Of a stretch of DNA of 5,733 bases, positions 1-5,437 are shown in pieces. The DNA lies in contig JAGNZX010000036.1 in assembly GCA_017984185.1 (NCBI GenBank), forward strand, positions 1 to 5,733, written 5' to 3'. A program made the position numbers and the translations under genes. The stretch's first letter is position 1. Each line of letters begins with the position of its first letter. The notes under the pieces were generated by a model. It was not told the origin of the DNA, made no database searches, and worked only from the letters and a program-made list of their open reading frames with translations. This DNA is from Minisyncoccota bacterium (GTDB lineage: Bacteria > Patescibacteriota > Minisyncoccia > Phycocordibacterales > UBA9973).

Positions 1-795
1 CAGACTACCGAAGAAGCCCTAGAAATACTTAGAAAAATTTTAGTAGATAAGATTTTTGGTGACGCTGGCAATGAGGTAGTCATTGAGGAATTTTTAGAAG
101 GCGTGGAAATTTCTATTCACGCAATATCCGACGGAGAATCTTGGCAAATGTTTCCTGCTTCACAGGATCACAAGAGAATTTTTGATGGAAATCTAGGTCC
201 AAATACTGGTGGCATGGGCACTATTGCGCCATTGGCCTTTGTTGATGAAGCATTAATGAAAAGAATCGAACGCGAAATAGTCATGCCGACCATAAATGGT
301 ATGAAAAAAGAAGGCCGACCATTTGTCGGAATTTTATATCCTGGAATAATGCTCACCAGCGAGGGCCCAAAAGTTTTTGAATTCAATTCCAGGTTTGGTG
401 ACCCTGAGACAGAGACTTATATGCGACTACTCGATACAGATATTTTAGATATTTTTGAATCGAGCCTGGACAGAAAAATTGATGATTTAAATATAAATTG
501 GAAAAAGGGTTTTGCTTGCACGATCATGCTCGCTTCGGCGGGATACCCAGGAAATTATGAAAAGGGAAAGAAGATTTTTGGTTTGGATGAAATAAAAAAT
601 ATAAAAGATATTGTCGTCTTTCATGCTGGAACAAAAATGGTGGAAAAAAATTTGGTGACAAACGGGGGACGCGTGCTTGGAGTTAGTGCTACCGGAGAAA
701 ATTTAGACGAAGCTCTCAAAAAAGCCTATGACGCTGTTTCAAAAATAAAATTTGAAGGTATGCAATATCGCAAAGATATAGGAAAAACTAGTTGA
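1..795 (+). CDS. purD: Phosphoribosylamine-glycine ligase (GAR synthetase), C-terminal part; 5' end outside window
   Basis: ATP-grasp enzyme that joins glycine to 5-phosphoribosylamine, giving GAR, the second step of purine synthesis. The reading frame is open from base 1, so the true start lies upstream. 264 residues are present, and comparison with the usual 420-430 suggests about 165 are missing. Visible family landmarks, numbered within the fragment, are VVIEEFL near 26-32, SQDHKR 54-59, GPNTGGMG 66-73 (nucleotide-binding region), FNSRFGDPETE 128-138 (ATP-grasp metal and substrate residues), GYPG 181-184, FHAGT 207-211, NGGR 221-224 and the terminal RKDIG at 257-261. PurD proteins normally end soon after RKDIG, so the TGA at 793-795 is a true stop and not a recoded codon. 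A GTG at 103 is internal and not the start. The gene heads in the same direction as purE-purM-purC-purB but is separated from them by a foreign-looking 465-base stretch. Identification is secure. Confidence 0.96.
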   Translation, partial: QTTEEALEILRKILVDKIFGDAGNEVVIEEFLEGVEISIHAISDGESWQMFPASQDHKRIFDGNLGPNTGGMGTIAPLAFVDEALMKRIEREIVMPTINGMKKEGRPFVGILYPGIMLTSEGPKVFEFNSRFGDPETETYMRLLDTDILDIFESSLDRKIDDLNINWKKGFACTIMLASAGYPGNYEKGKKIFGLDEIKNIKDIVVFHAGTKMVEKNLVTNGGRVLGVSATGENLDEALKKAYDAVSKIKFEGMQYRKDIGKTS

Positions 796-830
796 CAAAG
801 TTATCGTTTGATGCAAAATATGCTTAAGAT
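792..830 (+). promoter_or_regulatory. Possible promoter for the small GC-rich gene
   Basis: A perfect -35 consensus TTGACA sits at 792-797, overlapping the purD stop codon. The -10 partner is unclear. At 17-18 base spacing there is only the AT run AAAATAT (815-821), and the better-looking TATGCT (819-824) and TAAGAT (825-830) are 21 and 27 bases away. A separate promoter here would fit the terminator found after the small gene, but TTGACA could be chance and the -10 is poor. Transcription could equally continue from purD. Confidence 0.35.
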
Positions 831-846
831 AAACGCCGTTCTTAAG
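823..846 (+). repeat. Inverted repeat overlapping the SD of the small gene
   Basis: Seven-base arms CTTAAGA (823-829) and TCTTAAG (840-846) can pair around a 10-base loop. The right arm contains the first three bases of the AAGGAG SD. In RNA this would partly hide the ribosome site. At DNA level it could be an operator-like dyad. The stem is AU-rich and weak, so its role is inference. Confidence 0.4.
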
Positions 847-849
847 GAG
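844..849 (+). promoter_or_regulatory. Strong Shine-Dalgarno site fixing the start of the small gene
   Basis: AAGGAG lies seven bases before the ATG at 857, the ideal distance. It is the only convincing SD before a start codon in the window. purE, purM, purC and purB have none, and the last two genes have only weak purine-rich stretches. It supports both the reality of the 94-residue gene and its start. Confidence 0.8.
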
Positions 850-856
850 AAATCTC

Positions 857-1141
857 ATGAATCACAAGATCGGGGACGTCTTTGCCTATGAAGGAGCGTT
901 GCCCCTTCATGCTGTCAAAGACAAAGAAGACGAGAGGGTTACCACGAAGTTTCTGGTCCAACTTCGTGACATCGGCGACACCAGCGTGACCCTCGAGGTC
1001 CTCAAAGTCACGTCTGGTGACCCGAACTGGTTGGGCAAGACCTACTCGATCGACCGCAGTGAGTTCGAGGGGGGAGAAGGGCGCGAGTGGTCGTTCACCC
1101 CTGTCGTGTCGTTCACGGCAGCCAATCCTGAAGCCCAATAG
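857..1141 (+). CDS. Small acidic protein of unknown function, GC-rich gene
   Basis: 94 residues that I do not recognise. The start is fixed by AAGGAG seven bases upstream and the frame ends at TAG (1139-1141). The protein has 16 Asp/Glu against 10 Lys/Arg, no cysteine, no signal peptide and no membrane segment, so it is probably cytoplasmic. Alternating hydrophobic stretches near KIGDVFAYE (4-12), TTKFLVQLRDIG, TSVTLEVLKVTS, KTYSIDRSEF and REWSFTPVV suggest a small mainly beta fold, perhaps a barrel; this is inferred from the pattern alone. About 70% of codons end in G or C (66 of 94), unlike the A/T-ending codons of the neighbours, with frequent GTC, GAC, ACC and ATC. That bias supports coding on this strand and suggests transfer from a GC-richer source or a separate cassette. 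It has its own SD and a downstream terminator, so it is probably expressed as a single-gene unit. No link to purine synthesis is visible. Confidence 0.75.
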   Translation: MNHKIGDVFAYEGALPLHAVKDKEDERVTTKFLVQLRDIGDTSVTLEVLKVTSGDPNWLGKTYSIDRSEFEGGEGREWSFTPVVSFTAANPEAQ

Positions 1142-1155
1142 GGCCCCACAGCACC

Positions 1156-1179
1156 CGGACGGGGAATAGGCCCCGTCCG
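1156..1179 (+). other. Perfect GC-rich hairpin after the small gene
   Basis: CGGACGGGG (1156-1164) pairs exactly with CCCCGTCCG (1171-1179) around the six-base loop AATAGG. Eight of the nine pairs are G-C. No T-run follows, so it is not a classic terminator by itself. It could protect the 3' end of the small gene's mRNA from exonucleases, act as a pause site, or be part of a structured 3' RNA together with the next hairpin. An imperfect repeat, TAGGGCCCC at 1139-1147 and TAGGCCCC at 1167-1174, lies in the same stretch. Confidence 0.7.
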
Positions 1180-1187
1180 CAAAGATC

Positions 1188-1218
1188 AAGGAGGGACTCA
1201 ATCGAGAACCTCCTTTTT
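1188..1218 (+). terminator. Probable intrinsic terminator after the small gene
   Basis: AAGGAGG (1188-1194) pairs with CCTCCTT (1209-1215). Inside it, CTC (1197-1199) can pair with GAG (1204-1206) around AATC, making a stem with a small internal loop. The distal arm runs straight into TTTTT (1214-1218), the expected U-run. It would end transcription of the small gene, and of any purD read-through, before the purE promoter. The AAGGAGG arm resembles an SD, but no start codon follows at a useful distance (ATC only). Confidence 0.7.
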
Positions 1219-1225
1219 AAATTAC

Positions 1226-1254
1226 TTTATTTTTTAAATTTTTGATGATAATAT
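1226..1254 (+). promoter_or_regulatory. Likely promoter of purE-purM-purC-purB, giving a leaderless purE mRNA
   Basis: An extended -10, TGA then TAATAT (TG at 1246-1247, hexamer 1249-1254), lies 17 bases after a weak -35, TTTATT (1226-1231). Only six bases separate the hexamer from the purE ATG at 1261, so transcription would begin at or within a base or two of the start codon. No SD is present, which fits a leaderless transcript. The overlapping GATAAT (1247-1252) is an alternative hexamer. Its place right after a terminator and before the first gene of a tight cluster supports the call, although AT-rich DNA gives chance matches. Confidence 0.6.
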
Positions 1255-1260
1255 AGAGCC

Positions 1261-1779
1261 ATGACTAAAGATCCAAAAGTAGGCATAATCATGGGATCAG
1301 ATTCGGATTTACCCGTTTTTGCCGAAGCTGCGCAAGTGCTAGAAGAATTTGGAGTCTCTTACGATATGACTGTCGGCTCTGCTCACCGAGCACCTGAGCG
1401 AGTTCAAAAATATTCTAGTGGCGCTATCGCTCGTGGTATGAACGTATTAATTGCTGGAGCTGGAGGTGCGGCCCACTTGGCAGGCGTCGTCGCGGCTCAC
1501 ACCACTCTCCCTGTCATAGGTCTGCCTGTGAAAGCTAAAGCACTGGACGGTTTAGATTCTCTTTTGTCGACTGTTAATATGCCACCAGGTATACCCGTAG
1601 CCACTGTCGGAATCAATGCTGGAAAAAACGCAGGACTTTTAGCGATACAAATTTTAGCAGTTACCGATAAAGACCTACAAGAAAAACTTTCTGCTTTCAA
1701 AAAGAAAATGAATGATGAAGTGTGCGCTAAAGGAGATAGACTTTCTGAAATTGGTTACAAAAAATATTTAGAAAAATAA
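1261..1779 (+). CDS. purE: N5-carboxyaminoimidazole ribonucleotide mutase (class I PurE)
   Basis: Moves the carboxyl group of N5-CAIR to C4, producing CAIR, in the cytoplasm; the family forms octamers. The 172 residues are typical for PurE (about 160-175). The core motifs are present: GSDSD at 12-16 (phosphate and substrate loop), SAHRAP at 40-45 with the key His42, AGAGGAAHLAG at 65-75, and MPPGIPVATVGI at 107-118. The SAHR form, rather than the SAHK form, points to class I, which uses N5-CAIR made by PurK; no purK is in this window, so one is expected elsewhere. The ATG at 1261 is chosen because the protein starts directly before the first beta strand (KVGIIMGSDSD) and the promoter leaves no room for an earlier start. 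It is first in a tight group, with three bases to purM. Confidence 0.96.
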   Translation: MTKDPKVGIIMGSDSDLPVFAEAAQVLEEFGVSYDMTVGSAHRAPERVQKYSSGAIARGMNVLIAGAGGAAHLAGVVAAHTTLPVIGLPVKAKALDGLDSLLSTVNMPPGIPVATVGINAGKNAGLLAIQILAVTDKDLQEKLSAFKKKMNDEVCAKGDRLSEIGYKKYLEK

Positions 1780-1782
1780 AAT

Positions 1783-2820
1783 ATGAGTGACCTTTATAAA
1801 AAAGCTGGCGTAAATATAGAAAAAGGAAACGAAGTTATAAAAAGAATTAAAGGTCACGTCGCGTCTACGCACACCAAAGCCGTATTGAAAAATATCGGTA
1901 GTTTTGGCGGACTTTTTGAATTGACTGACATTGTCAAAAAATACAAAAAACCAGTTTTAGTCCAAAGTATCGATGGTGTCGGCACCAAGCTCTCGGTGGC
2001 CAAAATGATGAATAAATACGATACTGTCGGGCAAGATATCGTCAATCATTCTTGTAATGATGTTTTGGCAATGGGCGCCACACCTATTACTTTTTTAGAT
2101 TATGTAGCCAATGAAAAATTGATCCCTAGCGAGATGGAAGCTATTGTCAAAGGTATGTCCGAGGCGTGCCGAGAAGCTGGTGTAGCTCTGATCGGTGGGG
2201 AAACTGCAGAGATGCCAGGGACTTATACAAAAGGTGAGCACGATATCGCTGGTTGTATCACTGGTGTAGTAGAAAAAGGAGAAATAATTACTGGAGAAAA
2301 TATAAAGGAAAATGATTTAATACTAGGTTTTGCTTCCAACGGCTTGCATACAAACGGATATTCTTTGGCTCGCAAATTACTTTTTTCTGTAAAAAAACAT
2401 TCAGTCAATACTCAGATTAAAGAATTGGGTTGTACTGTCGGAGAAGCATTGCTGAAAGTTCATATAAATTATATGAAACCAGTGTTGCAACTCTTAGATA
2501 AAGGGGTACAAATAAAAGGTATTGCTCATATAACAGGGGGTGGATTTATCGAAAACATACCTCGAGTATTGCCAGCAAACCTAGATGCGGAAATAAAAAA
2601 AGGTTCTTGGCCAATATTGCCAATATTTTCTTACATGCAAAAAATCGGTAATATTTCAGAAAGAGAAATGTATAAGGCTTTCAATATGGGTATCGGTTTG
2701 ATGATAGTGGTCAAACCAGAACAAAAAGAAAAAATTGAGAAGATTTTAATAAAACAAAATAAAAATATATTTTGGGTAGGAAAAATTATTAAAGGAACTG
2801 GAAAAACAGTTTTAATTTAA
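1783..2820 (+). CDS. purM: Phosphoribosylformylglycinamidine cyclo-ligase (AIR synthetase)
   Basis: Uses ATP to close FGAM into the imidazole ring of AIR, the substrate for the PurK/PurE step. 345 residues, the normal length. Landmarks: DGVGTK at 64-69, the conserved acidic and Asn stretch DIVNHSCNDVLAMGA around 85-99, FLDYVA 104-109, GGETAEMPG 138-146, SNGLHTNGYSL around 185-195, HITGGGFIENIPRVLP at 249-264 and FNMGIG 300-305. The AIRS N- and C-terminal domains are both complete. The ATG follows the purE TAA by three bases with no SD, so translation probably depends on coupling to purE or on SD-independent initiation. The 3' end is very AT-rich, and the gene stops four bases before purC. Confidence 0.97.
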   Translation: MSDLYKKAGVNIEKGNEVIKRIKGHVASTHTKAVLKNIGSFGGLFELTDIVKKYKKPVLVQSIDGVGTKLSVAKMMNKYDTVGQDIVNHSCNDVLAMGATPITFLDYVANEKLIPSEMEAIVKGMSEACREAGVALIGGETAEMPGTYTKGEHDIAGCITGVVEKGEIITGENIKENDLILGFASNGLHTNGYSLARKLLFSVKKHSVNTQIKELGCTVGEALLKVHINYMKPVLQLLDKGVQIKGIAHITGGGFIENIPRVLPANLDAEIKKGSWPILPIFSYMQKIGNISEREMYKAFNMGIGLMIVVKPEQKEKIEKILIKQNKNIFWVGKIIKGTGKTVLI

Positions 2821-2824
2821 AAAT

Positions 2825-3784
2825 ATGGAAATACAAAAAATAATCGAACACATAGATGATGTTTTAATAGAAACAAATTTTAAAAATTTAGGAGAAAAAA
2901 AAGTTGGCAAAGTCCGAGACATTTATATAGCTCCAGATCACCTCACTCTTATTTCTACAGATAGGCATTCTTCTTTTGATCGAAACATCGCTTATATCCC
3001 TTTCAAAGGAGAAGTTTTGAATCAAATTAGTTTATTTTGGTTTGAACAAACTAAGGATATCATTCCAAATCATGTCTTGAGTACCCCAGATCCGACAGTT
3101 TTGGTGGCTAAAAAATGCACCATGGTGCCCATAGAAGCCGTAGTTCGAGGATATTTGACCGGAGTCACCGATACATCTATCTGGACTAGATACTCGAAAG
3201 GAGAACGGGTTTTTGGCGGTATGACCTTGAGTGATGATATGAAAAAGAATCAAAAACTTGACCATCCAATTTTTGATCCGACCACCAAAGAAGATAAACA
3301 CGACCGAAATTTATCACCCGAGCAAATGGTCAAAGAAGGATTTGTTACTCCAGAAATTTTTGAAAAAATTAAAAATACTGCCATAACTCTGTTTAAGAGG
3401 GGTCAAGAAATCGCTCTACAAAAAGGATTAATACTAGTAGACACTAAATACGAATTTGGTTTGGATGATAAGGGCAACCTAATTTTAATTGACGAAATTC
3501 ACACACCGGATTCTTCTCGTTACTGGAAAGCAGGTAGCTACAACGAAAGACTAGAAAAAGGCCAAGAGCCAGAATACTTTGATAAAGAATTTTTACGATT
3601 ATGGTTTAAGGAAAATTGCGATCCATACAATGACAAAGTTTTACCGAAAGCTCCAGTCGAGCTCGTAGCCGAATTGTCTCGACGATATATTGAAATTTAT
3701 GAGACTATCACTGGTAAGGTTTTTGATCATGATTTTTCAAAGCCAATCTTAGAAAGACTTACAAATAATTTATCAAAAATATAA
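2825..3784 (+). CDS. purC: SAICAR synthase, long form
   Basis: Joins aspartate to CAIR with ATP to form SAICAR. The 319 residues exceed the roughly 240 of the E. coli-type enzyme and match the longer form known from yeast Ade1 (about 306) and many bacteria. Visible motifs: KVGKVRDIY at 26-34 (ATP-binding start), STDRHSSFDR 44-53, VVRGYLTG 106-113, the extra loop with KLDHPIFDPTTK around 144-155, LVDTKYEFG 204-212 and DEIHTPDSSRYW 223-234 (family signature). The C-terminal part, about 235-319, includes YFDKEFLRLWF and the usual helical tail. The start has no SD and lies four bases after purM. The stop TAA shares its last base with the purB ATG, a TAATG junction typical of translational coupling. 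Confidence 0.97.
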   Translation: MEIQKIIEHIDDVLIETNFKNLGEKKVGKVRDIYIAPDHLTLISTDRHSSFDRNIAYIPFKGEVLNQISLFWFEQTKDIIPNHVLSTPDPTVLVAKKCTMVPIEAVVRGYLTGVTDTSIWTRYSKGERVFGGMTLSDDMKKNQKLDHPIFDPTTKEDKHDRNLSPEQMVKEGFVTPEIFEKIKNTAITLFKRGQEIALQKGLILVDTKYEFGLDDKGNLILIDEIHTPDSSRYWKAGSYNERLEKGQEPEYFDKEFLRLWFKENCDPYNDKVLPKAPVELVAELSRRYIEIYETITGKVFDHDFSKPILERLTNNLSKI

Positions 3785-5157
3785 TGATATCCGGAGCAAT
3801 AAATCCACTAGATGGTAGATATTTTGAAAAGACCAGGCCATTATCTGAATATTTTTCAGAAGAGGCTTTGATGAAATATCGTGTAATAGTAGAAGGTGAA
3901 TATTTTATCGCTCTTTCTTTGTCTGGAAAAACTAAACTACGAAAAATCTCAAGCACAGAAATCAAAGAGGTCAGAAAACTATATCAACTAAATGATAAAG
4001 ATTTTACTGAAATTAAAAATATTGAAAAGAAAACAAACCACGACGTAAAAGCTGTCGAATACTTTTTAAAAGCTCACTTGACCAAGACGACACTCAAAGA
4101 CACCTTGGAATGGATTCATTTTGGCCTAACCTCCGAAGATATAAACAATTTAGCTTATGCATTGACCTTGTCTGATGCGGTACAAAATATTATCTTGCCA
4201 ACCATACAAAATATCACTGACGAGATTAATAAATTGGCTTCAAAATACAAAGATTTACCGATGCTATCGCGCACACACGGACAGTCCGCCAGCCCCACAA
4301 CTTTTGGCAAAGAAATGCGAGTATTTTCAGCTAGACTCGAGAAGAGAATCTTGGGACTAAAAAGTATTGCTATACAGGCTAAACTAAACGGAGCTACTGG
4401 AAATTTCAACGCGCATTATGTGGCTTATCCAAAAGTTAATTGGCCAGAATTTAGTCAAAAATTTATTGAAAGTTTTAATAAAAATCCAAAAGAACGAAAT
4501 CAAAAACTAGAAGCAAATTTGATTACCACTCAAATAGAGTGTCATGATAGCTACGTGGCTGTGTTTGATACAATCCGTAGAATAAATACGATTCTATTAG
4601 ATTTTAATCAAGATATGTGGCGATATATTTCAGATGGCTGGGTAGGGCAAATACCCAAGGCGGGGGAGACTGGATCTTCGACTATGCCTCACAAAATAAA
4701 CCCAATCGATTTTGAAAATAGTGAAGGCAACCTCGGTCTAGCCAATGCATTATTTGAATTTTTTGCTCGTAAGCTTCCAGTTTCCAGATTACAAAGAGAT
4801 TTGTCAGATTCTACGGTCGAACGGTCTTTTGGGACAGCATTTGGCTATTCATTTTTAGCTTACACTTCGCTTTTAAAAGGCCTTGGTAAAATTAAAATTA
4901 ATGAAGAAAAAATTGTGTCGGAATTAAATGCTCACCCCGAAGTAATCACCGAAGCCATACAGACAATCTTGCGACGCGAGGGTGTAGAGATGCCATACGA
5001 AAAATTAAAAGATTTAGCCCGTGGCAAAGAAATAACTCTTTCAGATATTCATGCTTTTATTGAGACTCTTGAGGTAAACCCAAAAGTAAAAAAAGAATTA
5101 TTGAGTATTACTCCACAAAACTATACCGGACTAGCATCTAGCCTCGCTTCAAGGTAA
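3784..5157 (+). CDS. purB: Adenylosuccinate lyase
   Basis: Releases fumarate from SAICAR, giving AICAR, and from adenylosuccinate, giving AMP; it is a homotetramer of the fumarase/aspartase superfamily. 457 residues, almost the E. coli PurB length (456), and the sequence is of that type rather than the shorter Bacillus type. Evidence: NPLDGRY at 7-13, KTNHDVKAVEYFL 83-95, TSEDINN 116-122, SRTHGQ 162-167 with the catalytic His165, NGATGNFNAH 202-211, the signature GSSTMPHKINP 297-307 carrying the mobile-loop catalytic serine (Ser298 or Ser299), and FENSEGNLGL next to it. A slightly longer charged stretch, NKNPKERNQKLEAN at 232-245, precedes TTQIE compared with my recollection of E. coli. It overlaps purC by one base with no SD, so re-initiation is likely. 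No terminator follows; the next gene begins 10 bases later. Confidence 0.97.
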   Translation: MISGAINPLDGRYFEKTRPLSEYFSEEALMKYRVIVEGEYFIALSLSGKTKLRKISSTEIKEVRKLYQLNDKDFTEIKNIEKKTNHDVKAVEYFLKAHLTKTTLKDTLEWIHFGLTSEDINNLAYALTLSDAVQNIILPTIQNITDEINKLASKYKDLPMLSRTHGQSASPTTFGKEMRVFSARLEKRILGLKSIAIQAKLNGATGNFNAHYVAYPKVNWPEFSQKFIESFNKNPKERNQKLEANLITTQIECHDSYVAVFDTIRRINTILLDFNQDMWRYISDGWVGQIPKAGETGSSTMPHKINPIDFENSEGNLGLANALFEFFARKLPVSRLQRDLSDSTVERSFGTAFGYSFLAYTSLLKGLGKIKINEEKIVSELNAHPEVITEAIQTILRREGVEMPYEKLKDLARGKEITLSDIHAFIETLEVNPKVKKELLSITPQNYTGLASSLASR

Positions 5158-5167
5158 TATAAGAAAT

Positions 5168-5431
5168 ATGTTACACAGAGTATTAGCAATTGCTATGTTG
5201 TTGTTTTCCACCTTGTTTATGCCTTTTTGGCTGTCTGTAATCTTGGGATTTGGTGCAATTATATATTTTCCTTGGTTTTGGGAAATAGTATTTTTGTTCT
5301 TACTCTCAGATTTAATTTTTGCCTCACACACTACAAATTTTAACGGATTTACTTTTGTCTCTTTCGTTTCTTCTTTTGTAGTTTTGGTTGGTATAGAATT
5401 CATAAAAAAGAAATTGAAATTTTATACGTAG
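5168..5431 (+). CDS. Small multi-pass membrane protein in the position expected of MreD
   Basis: 87 residues, strongly hydrophobic. Likely membrane segments are at about 5-18, 20-34, 37-52 and 61-79, followed by a basic tail KKKLK (80-84) that should face the cytoplasm. HR at 3-4 gives the N-terminus a small positive charge. No catalytic motif is recognised. It sits seven bases before a PBP2-like gene, the slot that mreD often occupies in mreC-mreD-mrdA clusters, and its all-helical nature fits, but it is about half the usual MreD length (about 160) and mreC is absent here. A reduced MreD-like protein is therefore a guess from context. The ATG at 5168 is the first possible start after purB; only a distant AAGG (5151-5154) precedes it, and a TAATAT at 5155-5160 could serve as a leaderless -10. 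Confidence 0.7.
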   Translation: MLHRVLAIAMLLFSTLFMPFWLSVILGFGAIIYFPWFWEIVFLFLLSDLIFASHTTNFNGFTFVSFVSSFVVLVGIEFIKKKLKFYT

Positions 5432-5437
5432 AAAGAA

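Larger units (their letters stand above)
844..1200 (+). other. GC-rich block with atypical composition, interrupting the purine cluster
   Basis: Hand counts in successive 60-base rows give about 50, 58, 62, 60 and 65% GC across 901-1200, whereas rows in the purine genes range from about 20 to 47%. The rise starts close to the SD of the small gene and falls off sharply after about 1200 into an AT run. The block holds one gene, one GC hairpin and the upstream arm of a terminator. I see no transposase, integrase, terminal inverted repeats, clear target duplication or integron attC core sites, so no mobility mechanism can be named. Boundaries are approximate. Confidence 0.6.

Noticed and set aside
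103..105. GTG at 103 as the start of purD
   Set aside because: The frame is open and matches PurD sequence (VVIEEFLEG) before this codon, so it is internal.
793..900. Possible TGA recoding extending purD past 795
   Set aside because: PurD normally ends shortly after RKDIG, and the read-through peptide has no resemblance to the family. No purine gene here carries an in-frame TGA.
842..1201. Opposite-strand open frame of 119 codons over the GC-rich block
   Set aside because: Long antisense frames are common in GC-rich DNA. The forward frame has the SD, the expected third-position bias and a properly placed terminator.
1188..1206. AAGGAGG at 1188 as an SD for another small gene
   Set aside because: The triplet at the right distance is ATC, not a start codon, and the sequence is better explained as one arm of the terminator.
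796..1225. Integron cassette or insertion sequence around the small gene
   Set aside because: No attC-like GTTRRRY/RYYYAAC pair, no terminal inverted repeats, no convincing target duplication beyond a 5-base CAAAG that chance explains, and no recombinase gene.
5155..5160. TAATAT as a separate leaderless promoter for the 87-residue protein
   Set aside because: It overlaps the purB stop, has no TG extension, and the best -35 at normal spacing matches only two of six bases; in AT-rich DNA this is expected by chance.
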